A stretch of DNA of 54,390 nucleotides, taken from the NCBI GenBank assembly GCA_021300015.1, contig JAJTFB010000024.1, positions 1 through 54,390 of the forward strand, given 5' to 3'. This stretch comes from Pirellula sp. Lineage in GTDB: Bacteria > Planctomycetota > Planctomycetia > Pirellulales > Pirellulaceae. Shown in pieces: positions 36,874-46,800 of the stretch. Position 1 is the stretch's first letter; each line of letters starts with the position of its first letter. The notes under the pieces were generated by a model. The model searched no databases. It saw nothing but the letters and a program-made list of their open reading frames with translations, and was not told the DNA's origin. The position numbers and the translations under genes were made by a program.

Positions 36874-38182
36874 TCGCCTCAAGCACTTGATCCCATGAAT
36901 CGAGCCCAGTGATGGGCAACAAAGGATCGGCAGCTTGGCGCCAATCGGAAGTTCCCGCCTTGCGAAAAACCTCGTAGATCGGTTTTTTGCTCTCGGGATC
37001 CGCGATGCTCCCTGCGACGTTGCGCCATAGACCAAGCCTCAATCCGCCCTCCTGGGAATGATCGACATGCCGGTGGTAAATGAACGCATCGATCATCGGT
37101 AGCCGTTGGCACTTCTCCCATGCGTAAGCATAAGCTGCAGCCTGCTGCGTCTCGCTCTGGGCCGTCGGATGGCTATGGAATCCCTGCTCGCTCAAGATAA
37201 TGCTTCTGGGACGATCCCTCCAAAGCAACTCGGGCCTCTGCATGTGCTCACAGAGAATCTCCAAATTGCGAAACGTGATCTTCGGCGCGTCGCTTCTCCT
37301 TGGCGCTTCGGGATCATCCCAAAGATCCACCCTGAAAAGATTCGAATGATAAGGATGGTAGGCAAGATGCCATTCGAAATCACCTCGCTCGCGGGCCAGC
37401 TTGCCAAATGCGTCGATCAGGTCCTTACCAGGTACCGATCGCATCGGCTCTTTAGGGGTATGAGACACCGTCCAATGATGATCCAAGGAGAGATAGACCC
37501 GAGCATGCGGTGAGGACTTTCGAAGCGAGTCGTGACAGATGCGTACCATCTTCTCATAGTCATCGACCAATGCGTCCAAGTCGCTCGGCCCTCGGTAGTG
37601 CCAAGCATGGTGCGAGTTGACTTCATTGCCGATGATCCAACCCCAGACTCGCCCATTAGGCGCGGCGCTGGCCGAATACCGATCGGCCAGGAACTCCGTT
37701 GCGGCCTTGAGCCAATCCCGGCCCTCCTGGGTCTGTACGTTCGAGGCGGCTACTGTGTAACCGCGACCTTTCTTTGCTTCAGGATGGATCACCAACGCAT
37801 CGAGCGGATCGTTTCCTGACGGCATCGCCAGGAGGATCAAGTACACGAGCAACTGAGCATCCGAGAGCTTTTTGACCTGACGATCGATGCTCGAGATGTA
37901 TCCAGCGGAAAAAAAGTAAGTTCTCCCCCCGCTTTGCCAACGCAGTGCATCGGCTTGAGATTCATCGGCAGCCATCCCGTTGAGAGCAAAATTGATCGCA
38001 GCGTGCCGAATCCCCAACGCGATCGCATCGTCGAGCATCTGGACCTGCAATCCCTTGATCGACCCTGGCTTGGGGAACCCATCGGGTTCTTGTGCCCAAA
38101 GATCCCGGTTTGTCCCTAGCAAAAACAGGAACAATGCGATCGCCAGGAGGACTCGAAAACCAGATCGATATTCAGTGTGCAT
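36863..38182 (-). CDS. DUF5722 protein, glycosidase-like TIM barrel
   Basis: A 439-residue protein with a signal peptide (VLLAIALFLFLLGTNRDLWA, cleavage near residue 30). DUF5722 features follow: a GLQVQMLDDAIALGIRHAAI opening, then VWGWIIGNEVNSHHAWHY with Glu187, and RSIILSEQGFHSHPT with Glu332. Two Glu at the ends of barrel strands in these contexts resemble the acid/base and nucleophile of retaining glycoside hydrolases, so an exported polysaccharide-acting enzyme is plausible but unproven. It starts 145 bases from the divergent gene at 38328. The 3' end overlaps the convergent SUMF1-like gene. Confidence 0.85.
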   Translation of the reverse strand: MHTEYRSGFRVLLAIALFLFLLGTNRDLWAQEPDGFPKPGSIKGLQVQMLDDAIALGIRHAAINFALNGMAADESQADALRWQSGGRTYFFSAGYISSIDRQVKKLSDAQLLVYLILLAMPSGNDPLDALVIHPEAKKGRGYTVAASNVQTQEGRDWLKAATEFLADRYSASAAPNGRVWGWIIGNEVNSHHAWHYRGPSDLDALVDDYEKMVRICHDSLRKSSPHARVYLSLDHHWTVSHTPKEPMRSVPGKDLIDAFGKLARERGDFEWHLAYHPYHSNLFRVDLWDDPEAPRRSDAPKITFRNLEILCEHMQRPELLWRDRPRSIILSEQGFHSHPTAQSETQQAAAYAYAWEKCQRLPMIDAFIYHRHVDHSQEGGLRLGLWRNVAGSIADPESKKPIYEVFRKAGTSDWRQAADPLLPITGLDSWDQVLEAIIR

Positions 38183-38327
38183 GGATTCTTACCAGGGCGC
38201 GAACATGACGTTCTTTTTCTAGGGTCTACAGCACGACCAAGCCATCGACGAATCGATAGGATAGAATGCTCAAGCGATGAACCGAGCATCTTACCATCGC
38301 ACCTAGGAACTCTACAAGGAACCCCTG

Positions 38328-40049
38328 ATGATCCACCATCGCCTGATCCCGTTTTCACTATGTCTTGCGATGATTGCACTGAGACTCTCAGGACCACTTC
38401 TTGCCCAAAACGAGACCATCCCCAATGCTGCGCCGACGACCATCCCCAATGCTGCGCCGACGAAAGGGGAGATGGCAGGTTACCTGCTCGTACCCCACAA
38501 CAAGGTGCCCGAGGAATTCAACGCTGGTTTCTCGATGTATGTCGCCGCTTGGCCACTGCTCCAACACTACCCAGGCCAAGAGTTCCAAAGCGGCTTATTC
38601 GGAACTTGGATGTTCGCTCAATACCCTCAACCCGCCCCCAAGAATCACTACTCCGACATCGAAGGTGGACTCGGGTGGTGGAGAGACACGCGGTTTGCAA
38701 CCGAAACCCCCAAATTCATCATGGGTGGTGTGGCGCTGAACTTTCGAGAATGGGCCAATGGCCCGGCCGCCGGCAAAGGACGCAACTGGGACAAGCCAGC
38801 CGGTCACTACGCAATCGCTCAACTGAGCCCTAGCATCCTATGGCCCCCCGATGGCTTGAACCTACAACAAGGCACCTGTGGGGAACTCTTCGGATATGGC
38901 TATCTCCCCTTGCCATTGACCGACCCGAAGAAAACCACCCAAGGCAAAGAGGTTCCGACGGGTAACCATTGCTGGACCCTGTTCCTCAATAGCGGGAATT
39001 TCAAAGGGCCCGTCACCTTCTTCCTGCCCTACTTTTGGTCCCAGCCATCGGCCGAAAACCCCGAACTCGCTGGGCTGTTTCTCGATAGCCTCGGATCGAA
39101 TCCCAACAAAGCCATCCAAATGGAAACCCAACACATCCCCGCATACCTTGCCAAGGACTCCCAAGGCACCAGTTATGCCAGAGTCGCGCCGACCTGGTTC
39201 CCTGCAAGCCCCCATCCAACCGATCCGACGACCAACTCCAACGACTCCAACGATGCGGTCCTTATTCACCGCGTCAGCGCCTACAGCAAGGCGGCTCTGT
39301 GGGATCGCGTCGAAGCTTGGTTCAATGGTGGTCCCCAAGCTTCCGGCCTGATCGATCCGAACGCCACTGCGCTGCACGAATTCGATAACAAAGGGGGAGC
39401 AACTTGGAGAATCTACCCACCGAACACCCCCAAAGAGGAAAAACTGCCTATCGCCTGGAGCGCCTTTGCTAGCCCCACTGCGATCGATCCCCATACCTAC
39501 GGCTATCGCTGGAAAACGCCCCCCGTTCAAACAGGCGAACAAGCTTCGGATCGGCACTGGACCTTGCCCGAATACTACCGCTTAGAGAAAAAAACCGTCG
39601 GGACCAAAGAAACCCAAACCTGGGTCGCCCTAGAGAATCCCCTCGATGTTCCCGTCGAAACCGGACTCAATGCGGTCGAATTCCCAAAAGTCCGAACCCA
39701 AAACCCAGGTCCTTATGTCACCCCGGATGAGCCCCAAAGCCGCTGGAAAAACCCAGGACCCGCCGCTGGTCCCTTCACTGCAACCCTCGGAGACGGAAGT
39801 GTCGTCACCTACTACTGGTACCGATTCTGCGAACAACCCGCTCTTTGGAATGCAGACCTTAGCGACTCCGAAAGGGAATTGGTCCAATCCCGGGTCGAGA
39901 AACTCCATCGCTCTTGGACCAAGGATCAAGAGTACCTGCCACCACCGACACGCGGTACCCTCGCCAATCTCGATCCGGCACTGATCGTCCAACCACCTCA
40001 AGGCCTCGAAATCGGATACGTCCCAATCGTTACCCGACAAGAAAAATAA
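38328..40049 (+). CDS. secreted protein of unknown function
   Basis: A 573-residue protein with a signal peptide (LIPFSLCLAMIALRLSGPLL, cleavage near AQNE). A duplicated 8-residue unit TIPNAAPT follows, encoded by the 24-bp DNA repeat at 38415-38462. The mature part is rich in aromatic residues and Pro, for example FSMYVAAWPLLQHYPG and YSDIEGGLGWWRDTRF, and has no nucleotide-binding or hydrolase motif I recognise. Late in the protein DGSVVTYYWYRFCEQPALWN and SRVEKLHRSWTKDQEYLPPP suggest a beta-rich exported domain. It is divergent from the DUF5722 gene, and the pair could act on the same material outside the cell; that is only a positional inference. Start chosen from the signal peptide. Confidence 0.7.
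   Translation: MIHHRLIPFSLCLAMIALRLSGPLLAQNETIPNAAPTTIPNAAPTKGEMAGYLLVPHNKVPEEFNAGFSMYVAAWPLLQHYPGQEFQSGLFGTWMFAQYPQPAPKNHYSDIEGGLGWWRDTRFATETPKFIMGGVALNFREWANGPAAGKGRNWDKPAGHYAIAQLSPSILWPPDGLNLQQGTCGELFGYGYLPLPLTDPKKTTQGKEVPTGNHCWTLFLNSGNFKGPVTFFLPYFWSQPSAENPELAGLFLDSLGSNPNKAIQMETQHIPAYLAKDSQGTSYARVAPTWFPASPHPTDPTTNSNDSNDAVLIHRVSAYSKAALWDRVEAWFNGGPQASGLIDPNATALHEFDNKGGATWRIYPPNTPKEEKLPIAWSAFASPTAIDPHTYGYRWKTPPVQTGEQASDRHWTLPEYYRLEKKTVGTKETQTWVALENPLDVPVETGLNAVEFPKVRTQNPGPYVTPDEPQSRWKNPGPAAGPFTATLGDGSVVTYYWYRFCEQPALWNADLSDSERELVQSRVEKLHRSWTKDQEYLPPPTRGTLANLDPALIVQPPQGLEIGYVPIVTRQEK
38415..38462. repeat. 24-bp in-frame tandem duplication
   Basis: Two identical 24-base units start at 38415 and 38439, each beginning ACCATCCCCAATGCTGC and encoding TIPNAAPT. 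Being in frame and identical, the duplication is probably recent. It lies just after the signal peptide of the secreted protein. Confidence 0.9.
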
Positions 40050-40054
40050 TCGAC

Positions 40055-41035
40055 CTATCGGCCTTCGAAATGCGATAGCTCACGCGACATGACCATGCCA
40101 TGATGCTTGGTCTTAAAACCCAATCGCTGCAAGATCTGTACATGCTGTGGAATGTTCGGATCGATCACAACTTGGACCGTCTGCTTGCGCTCCGCTTGCA
40201 AGAGTCGCAAGCACTCCGAAATCAAATAGATCCACTGCTCGATCCGCAGATCGTCGTTGGCCAAGTCCGATCCTACCGAAGAGAGGCTCAAGCGAGCGAT
40301 CCAAGACTCCACACCAGGAACGAAGACCTCCGGGGTCCAGAGCGTAAGCCGCAGTTCGACCATCGGCTTGGTTTTGGACACAAGCTGATAGGTGGACAGA
40401 TCGCAATGCCCGAAGACAACGCTCTGCCACCATCCTCCATGCCCATCTCCGAGGATACGGCTGACAATGCTATTGCGATGGACGCTGATTTGCGTCCGAT
40501 CCATCGGCGGCTTGAAATTCGATAGAGCAAGCTCCCAACATTCGGTGGCTTGCTCGGGTCGGAAACCACCCGCTTGCATCCAACGGAGCAACCTTGCATC
40601 GCTGGAGTGGACCCCTAAAAAACCATCTCCCTCGGCAACCCCAAGGTAGTAGATGCTGTCGTCAAAGGCTCCGATTCCAACGCAGCGCTTCTGCCCCTCT
40701 AGAGTCATCGCCTGCAAGCTTGCTTCGATCAACTCGCTTGCGATCGCATCCTCATCCTCGCCGGGTCGCACGCAGAGGCGATGCAAGATCCCTACCCCCT
40801 TGCCAACCCGCTGAGCCTCAGGGTTTGTACCCCAATGCGCAAACCCGACGATTCCCTCCAAAGAGTCCTCGGCCATGAGCAACTGTTCGTTGCGAAAAAA
40901 GGGCTTCGCAAGCACTGCATGATCCCAAGCCACGACGGTGCAGTCGGATTTGGATCGGTAGGCTTGATGGTGCAAGTGCCAGATCTTCGCAAGGGCCGGA
41001 GTATCGAGATTCAGAAAGGATCGAATACTCCGCAC
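40055..41035 (-). CDS. GNAT-like N-acetyltransferase
   Basis: A 326-residue protein that appears to contain two GNAT-like halves. The first has AEDSLEGIVGFAHWG, then ILHRLCVRPGEDEDAIASEL, the usual strand-and-loop before the acetyl-CoA site, and a C-terminal YYLGVAEGDGFLGV. The second half (about 190-326) has VVIDPNIPQHVQILQRLGFK near its end, the typical final GNAT strand and helix. The substrate cannot be told. It begins a few bases downstream of gatC on the same strand and may be cotranscribed with it and rpmB. No membrane segment or signal is present, so it is cytoplasmic. Confidence 0.78.
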   Translation of the reverse strand: MRSIRSFLNLDTPALAKIWHLHHQAYRSKSDCTVVAWDHAVLAKPFFRNEQLLMAEDSLEGIVGFAHWGTNPEAQRVGKGVGILHRLCVRPGEDEDAIASELIEASLQAMTLEGQKRCVGIGAFDDSIYYLGVAEGDGFLGVHSSDARLLRWMQAGGFRPEQATECWELALSNFKPPMDRTQISVHRNSIVSRILGDGHGGWWQSVVFGHCDLSTYQLVSKTKPMVELRLTLWTPEVFVPGVESWIARLSLSSVGSDLANDDLRIEQWIYLISECLRLLQAERKQTVQVVIDPNIPQHVQILQRLGFKTKHHGMVMSRELSHFEGR

Positions 41036-41040
41036 GATCG

Positions 41041-41328
41041 TTATCCCAAGACTGGAGGCACTTTGAAGAACGATTCGTCGTGGGACGGAGCGTTGCTCAA
41101 GACGTCTTGGACTCCCAACGATTCGACCACATGATCCGGACCCAGCACGTCGCTGATCTCAATCGCATGGACGAGGGGTTCGACATTCGAGGTGTCGACC
41201 TGGGCCAAGAGCTCAAACAAATCGAGGATCCGACTCAGGTCTGCTTGGGTTGCCGGAATCCTATCGGGCGATACTTCCAACCTTGCCAATTTCGCAAGCC
41301 GTTGGATATCTGCGGAGGTAAGTGCCAT
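41041..41328 (-). CDS. gatC: Asp/Glu-tRNA amidotransferase subunit C
   Basis: A 95-residue protein of the expected GatC length. The N-terminal helix LTSADIQRLAKLARLEVSPD is followed by SRILDLFELLAQVDTSNVEP and then LGPDHVVESLGVQDVLSNAP. The C-terminal FFKVPPVLG is the conserved tail. GatC stabilises GatA in GatCAB, which converts Glu-tRNA(Gln) and Asp-tRNA(Asn) to the amides. gatA and gatB are not in the window, so the subunits are not fully clustered here. It lies between rpmB (75 bases upstream) and the GNAT gene (5 bases downstream), all on the minus strand. Confidence 0.93.
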   Translation of the reverse strand: MALTSADIQRLAKLARLEVSPDRIPATQADLSRILDLFELLAQVDTSNVEPLVHAIEISDVLGPDHVVESLGVQDVLSNAPSHDESFFKVPPVLG

Positions 41329-41403
41329 CGGATCCTCTAGACCGGCCTTCGATGCGGGCCAGTAGATACGGGCAGTTCGATGCGGCCTAGCAAACGAGCG
41401 GTT

Positions 41404-41667
41404 CTAGTTGGTTGGGAGCGAAAACGGCTTGTTGCGAACCGCTTTGCGAATTCGACCGGAGCGAATGCACTGGGTGCAAACACGCATCGTCTTGATTTCG
41501 CCGCTGGGCAAGGAGGCCTTGATGTTTTGCAAGTTGGGGAGGAAACGCCGGCGAGTGATACCGGTGATCTTCGTACCAACACCACCCAAGTACTTCGCCT
41601 TACCACGGGTTTCGATCATATTGCCAACTTGGGGCGACTTTCCGCAAACTTCACAAGCTCTTGCCAT
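41404..41667 (-). CDS. rpmB: 50S ribosomal protein L28
   Basis: An 87-residue protein from the ATG at 41667; the frame runs on to 41838 but the extra N-terminus is unlike L28. The start MARACEVCGKSPQVGN carries the first CxxC, and MRVCTQCIRSGRIRK carries the second, so this is the zinc-binding form. GTKITGITRRRFLPNLQNIK and SLPSGEIK are conserved L28 segments. It is a structural protein of the large ribosomal subunit. It is followed by gatC on the same strand. A 344-base spacer separates it from the divergent diadenylate cyclase gene. Confidence 0.95.
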   Translation of the reverse strand: MARACEVCGKSPQVGNMIETRGKAKYLGGVGTKITGITRRRFLPNLQNIKASLPSGEIKTMRVCTQCIRSGRIRKAVRNKPFSLPTN

Positions 41668-42011
41668 GACTGGACCCGATTTTCCGAAACCAACAAAAAG
41701 GATGTACCGTAATTCTGAATTACGATGTGGATGGACATGCTGCGATCCGCAAACCCCAGAGGAACTCTCCAGAAGTGTCTCAGAATGGCAGATGTCCCGC
41801 CAAATTCCACGATCGCGAGGGAGTGAGAGTATAGCCATCGGCCCCCCGGAATCAACAGCAAATCCAACCTAAAAACCCATCAAATCCCCACCTAAATCGC
41901 CCCAAAAACCGCTAGTACAGGCCGTTTGGATTGCCGAATCCAAATCCCGGGCTACACTGGATCAAAGACGGATCTAAAACCAACTATCGCAAAGACTTAC
42001 GCAACAAGCCG
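41668..42011. other. intergenic region between rpmB and the diadenylate cyclase gene
   Basis: Divergent promoters for both neighbours should lie here. I see no gene, repeat or structured RNA. Open frames crossing it are upstream extensions of the neighbouring genes. Confidence 0.5.
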
Positions 42012-42956
42012 ATGAACACGCAGAAATTCACCCGGGAATTTTCCAGCGTCGTCGAAGCCGCCGGAAATCTCGCGGTGTCCGTCGGCGCCGATTCGCTGCT
42101 ATTTCTCCTCGAAGGAGCCACCGATTGGGAAAGGCTCCGCGAACTCGTACCCCAAGAAATCCAGCGAATTCTCGTCGCTGCCGACCGCGAAGAAGACCTC
42201 GAAGCGGCCACCGGATTCGGCCTGATCCCCCTGGCCCTTAACAAAGAGGACTCCCCCCTCCTCGAACGCCTCCAGCACGCCCTGCTCGAAGCCGTCGCCG
42301 ACGAGCATCTAGCCAGCCAAAGCGAAGTCGTCGCCGTCTACTGCGGCTTCGAAACCAATCGCATGGACTCGATCTCGATCATCAAACTCGACGAGAGAAT
42401 GCGACGCTTCACCAGCCGCGACCTTCAACGGCTCGAAACGGCAGTCCCGCTGAACAACCTCAAAATCGTGATCGATCTGGCCGTCCAAATCGGTCGAGAA
42501 GGCCGAGAAGGAAACAAAGTCGGTGCCCTCTTTGTCGTAGGAGATACTCGAAAAGTCCTCTCCCACTGCAAAGATAGCGGATTCGATCCCCTCAAAGGTT
42601 ACAGCCGTAAACATCGAAACCTGCACGATGCTCGGGTCCGAGAAGACATCAAAGAAATCGCCCAAATGGACGGGGCCTTCATCGTCGCTCCCGATGGTGT
42701 CGTCGAACGCTCCCGACAAATCATCGAAGTCCTCCACGAAAATCTCCAACTCTCCAAAGGACTCGGATCTCGACACTGGGCTGCGGCAGCAATCTCCCAA
42801 CGAACCAAAGCCATCGCTATCGTCGTGAGCCAATCGAGCGGCACCGTTCGGGTCTTCCAAAACGGCTTGCTCGTGCTTCGTATCGAACCGATGGATCAAG
42901 CCATCAAATGGCAAGAATTCAACTACGAACCTCCTCCGAACGAAGCCTCAGACTGA
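42012..42956 (+). CDS. diadenylate cyclase (DisA_N/DAC domain) protein
   Basis: A protein of 314 residues from the ATG at 42012; the longer frame from 41931 adds 27 polar residues. The N-terminal 130 residues (GADSLLFLLEGATDWERLRE, then GFGLIPLALN) resemble the pyruvate-kinase C-terminal-like domain found before some DAC domains. The DAC domain has VGALFVVGDTRKVL, FDPLKGYSRKHRN, MDGAFIVAPDGVV with the DGA motif at 220-222, and GLGSRHWAAAAISQRTKAI with RHW at 254-256. Classical enzymes have RHR here, so one Arg is Trp. The product would be c-di-AMP, a second messenger controlling osmolyte transport and envelope stress. It is cytoplasmic by its lack of signal or helices. A three-base gap separates it from the SDR gene. 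Confidence 0.85.
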   Translation: MNTQKFTREFSSVVEAAGNLAVSVGADSLLFLLEGATDWERLRELVPQEIQRILVAADREEDLEAATGFGLIPLALNKEDSPLLERLQHALLEAVADEHLASQSEVVAVYCGFETNRMDSISIIKLDERMRRFTSRDLQRLETAVPLNNLKIVIDLAVQIGREGREGNKVGALFVVGDTRKVLSHCKDSGFDPLKGYSRKHRNLHDARVREDIKEIAQMDGAFIVAPDGVVERSRQIIEVLHENLQLSKGLGSRHWAAAAISQRTKAIAIVVSQSSGTVRVFQNGLLVLRIEPMDQAIKWQEFNYEPPPNEASD

Positions 42957-42959
42957 TCG

Positions 42960-43778
42960 ATGCCCTCGGACGTTCCACCACTGGTCGCTGTGGTCACCGG
43001 TTCCGCCAGTGGGATCGGCCAAGCCATCGCCATCGAACTTGCTTCTCGCGGTTGCCACCTGATCCTTCATACCCGCAGCAATATCGACGGACTCATGGCT
43101 ACCGCCTCGCAATGCACAAAGCCCTTGTGCATTGTCGCCGACCTAACTGAAAACCATAGCCTCTACTCCCTTGCTGATGCCGCCTTTGCCTCCAGAGGAT
43201 ACGTCAACCTCTGGGTCCACGCCGCAGGCACCGATGTCCTTACAGGCGCAGCGAAATCCTGGTCCTTCGAAGAGAAACTCGCCAAACTCTGGGACCTCGA
43301 TGTCCGCGCAATGATGCTCCTGAGCCGTACCGTCGCCCAACGACAAGTTCGCCAAAACACTCCTCATCGAACCCTCCCCTCGATGATCCATATCGGATGG
43401 GATCAAGCCCACCAAGGGATGGAAGGCGATAGCGGTCAGTACTTCTGCGCCGTCAAAGCCGCCGTGAGCGCCTTCTCGAAAAGCCTCGCCAAAAGCTTTG
43501 CTCCAAAACTTCGTGTCAATTGCATCAACCCAGGTTGGATCCAAACGCAATGGGGACAAGGAACCTCCCAAGCTTGGTTCGAACGCGCCAAGCGAGAATC
43601 CCTCCTGAACCGATGGGGCTCCCCCGAAGATGTCGCAAAACTTGTCGCGGCTATCAGTTTGGGTGATGGGGAGTTTCTCAACGCACAAGACCTTGCTGTC
43701 AACGGCGGCTGGCAAGGCGCTCCTGGAATCGTCCAGAGCCAAACCACCCAAGATCGAGCGAGCGACGAGTGCGAATGA
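42960..43778 (+). CDS. SDR-family protein with altered active site
   Basis: A 272-residue Rossmann-fold protein. The NAD(P) motif is TGSASGIG (13-20), and the NAG-like motif is VHAAG (86-90). INPGWIQTQWG and LAVNGGW mark the rest of the fold. At the catalytic positions the usual Ser of the NISS strand is Gly146-Trp147 (IHIGWDQ), and the Tyr of YxxxK is Phe162 (FCAVK), with Lys166 kept. A Tyr lies one residue too early, at 161. The standard SDR mechanism is thus doubtful and the protein may bind rather than reduce. It starts three bases after the diadenylate cyclase gene, so the two are probably cotranscribed, and pyruvate carboxylase follows. Confidence 0.85.
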   Translation: MPSDVPPLVAVVTGSASGIGQAIAIELASRGCHLILHTRSNIDGLMATASQCTKPLCIVADLTENHSLYSLADAAFASRGYVNLWVHAAGTDVLTGAAKSWSFEEKLAKLWDLDVRAMMLLSRTVAQRQVRQNTPHRTLPSMIHIGWDQAHQGMEGDSGQYFCAVKAAVSAFSKSLAKSFAPKLRVNCINPGWIQTQWGQGTSQAWFERAKRESLLNRWGSPEDVAKLVAAISLGDGEFLNAQDLAVNGGWQGAPGIVQSQTTQDRASDECE

Positions 43779-43792
43779 TCGGGTTTCTCGCT

Positions 43793-43826
43793 ATACTATC
43801 GCCCGCCTGATACTATCGCCCGCCTG
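43793..43826. repeat. 17-bp tandem duplication
   Basis: ATACTATCGCCCGCCTG occurs twice in a row (43793 and 43810) in the short gap between the SDR and pyruvate carboxylase genes. It lies upstream of the carboxylase start and could shift promoter spacing. Confidence 0.9.
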
Positions 43827-43889
43827 CCTGACGCTTTTTCCCTCTCCGGACCCTCCCGGCGCTCCGTCCCATTTTCAGCCCCTTGCCCT

Positions 43890-46800
43890 ATGCTTCCCAT
43901 CCGACGCATCCTTGCTGCCAACCGCAGCGAAATCGCCATCCGTATCTTCCGCAGCGCTCACGAACTCGGGATCCGTACCGTAGCGATCTACTCGCACGAA
44001 GACCGATTCGCACTGCACCGATTCAAAGCCGACGAAGCCTACCCCATCGGAAAACCAGGCGAACCGATTCGCTCCTACCTCGATATCCCAGCGATCGTCG
44101 AACTGTGCCTCGAAAACAAAATCGATGCGGTGCACCCCGGCTACGGGTTCCTCTCGGAAAATGCCGAGTTTGCCCGAGCCCTGCGCAACGCCGGAATCAT
44201 GTTCATAGGACCGAGCAACGAAGCCCTCGAACTGCTCGGCGATAAAGTCGCCGCCCGCGAAATCGCCAAACAAGTCGGTGTGCCGATCCTCGAAGGCTCC
44301 GCAGCGGCCGTCCGAAGCCTCGACGAAGCGACCCAAACGGCTCGCAAAATGAAATTCCCCATCATGCTCAAAGCATCCAAAGGGGGCGGTGGTCGCGGCA
44401 TGCGCGTCGTGGAGTCCGAAGACCAACTCGCAAGCAATCTCGAACAAGCCCAACGCGAAGCGAAAAACGCCTTCGGAAGCGACGAAGTCTTCCTCGAAAA
44501 ACTCGTCGGACGCGCCAGACACCTCGAAGTCCAAGTCCTCGGCGACCAACACGGAAATGTCATCCACCTGCACGAACGCGACTGCTCGGTCCAACGCCGA
44601 CACCAAAAAGTGGTCGAAATCGCACCGGCTCCGAACCTGAGCAAATCCGTCGCAGCCGAATTGCACGAAGCCGCCTTGGCAATCGCCCGAAAAGTCAACT
44701 ACCACTGCGCAGGGACCGTCGAATTCCTACTCGATACCGAATCGAACAAATTCTACTTCATCGAAGTCAACCCACGCATCCAAGTCGAACACACCGTGAC
44801 CGAAGAAGTCACCGGCATCGATTTGATCCGCTCACAAATACTCGTCTCATGCGGCTACCGACTAGGCGATGAATCCCAAGGCCTACCCAATCAAAAAGAA
44901 ATCCAAGTCGTCGGCTCTGCCATCCAATGCCGCGTGACGACCGAAGACCCAACCAACCAGTTCCGACCCGACTACGGACGCATCACCCACTACCGCAGCG
45001 CCGGCGGACTCGGCGTGCGACTCGACGCCGGAAGCGCCTTTAGCGGAGCTGTCGTCAACCCTTTCTACGACTCGCTCCTAGTCAAAGTCACCACGCGCGG
45101 CCGAAACCTCACTGAGGCGGCAAGACGCATGGAACGATCCTTGCAAGAATTCCGCATTCGAGGCGTGAAAACCAATATCCCCTTCCTGATCTCCCTGATC
45201 CGACACCCGACATTCCAAGCCGGCGATGCGACGACTCGCATGATCGATAAGACCCCCGAACTCTTCGAACTGACCAAACGACGCGATCGCGCCACGCGAC
45301 TCCTGAGCTTCATCGCCGATACCATCGTCAACGGAAACAAACTCGTCGAGAAAACCAACGCCAAAATCCGACGCGAACCGGCCCTGGCACCCAAACCCTC
45401 ACCCCTGGTAAACATCCCCGAAGGCTACCGCCAAAAATTCCTCAAACTCCAAGCCGGCCCCTTCTGCCAATCGATCCGCAACAGCAAAGAACTCCTGCTG
45501 ACCGATACGACCATGCGAGATGCCCACCAGTCGCTCCTGGCCACCCGCGTTCGTACCTTCGATATGCTCAAAATCGCAGACGCCTACGCCAAACTCACCC
45601 CCGAACTGTTCTCCATGGAAATGTGGGGCGGGGCGACCTTCGATACCTCCATGCGATTCCTCAAAGAAAGCCCCTGGCAACGGCTCGCCGATCTCCGCGA
45701 ACGCATCCCAAATATCCTCTTCCAAATGCTCCTAAGAGCCTCTAACGCCGTCGGATATACCAACTATCCAGACAACGTCGTCCGAACCTTTGTCCACGAA
45801 GCCGCCCAAGCCGGTATCGATATCTTCAGAGTCTTCGATGCCCTCAACTGGGCCGAAAACATGCGGGTGGCGATCGATGCAGTCGTCGAGTCAGGAATGA
45901 TCTGCCAAGCGGCCATCTGCTATACAGGCGACATCCTCAATCCCAATCGACAAAAATATTCGCTAAAGTACTACGTCGAGCTGGCCAAACAACTCGAAAA
46001 AATGGGCGCCCACATGCTGGCCATCAAAGACATGGCCGGATTGTGCAAACCCGCAGCCGCCAAAGTCCTTGTCGCCGAACTCAAGCAACACGTCGGCATC
46101 CCCATCCACTTCCATACCCACGATACGGCCGGCATCCAAGCCTCCTCGATTCTCAACGCAGCCGAACAAGGCCTCGAAGTCGCCGACGGCGCCCTGGCCT
46201 CCATGTCCGGTGGGACATCCCAAGTCAACCTCAATACCCTCGTCGAAGCACTCCGATACTCACCCCGCGAAAGTAAACTCAATACCGACGCCCTGACTGC
46301 TCTGTCCGAATACTGGAAAGAAGTCCGCCAATTCTACACACCCTTCGAAGGCGAATCGCTCGTCGCCGGTGGGGACCTCTACCAACACGAAATGCCAGGC
46401 GGCCAATACACCAACCTCTTCCAACAAGCCAAAGCGCTCGGACTCGCCAACCGTTGGGACCACGTCTGCAAAATGTACGCCGATGCAAACCAACTCCTGG
46501 GCGATATCGTCAAAGTGACCCCCACGAGCAAAGCCGTCGGCGACCTAGCCCTCTTCATGGTCGCAAACAATCTCAACGTCGCTGACATCACCAGCCAAAC
46601 TCGCGAACTTTCCTTCCCCGCCTCGGTCCTCGACCTCGTCGGCGGAATGATGGGACAACCCCCCGGCGGCTTCCCCGAGAACGTCAAACATGCCATCCTG
46701 AGAAACAATCCCGAAGTCAAAAAACGTCCAGGCGAAATCCTGCCCGATCACGACCTCGATGCGACAGCCAGCGAACTGCAAAACAAATTCGCACGCACCG

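Noticed and set aside
43875-44705. Long open frame on the minus strand, opposite pyruvate carboxylase
   Set aside because: It lies wholly against the strongly conserved biotin carboxylase sequence; its peptide is Phe/Asp/Gly-rich with no motif.
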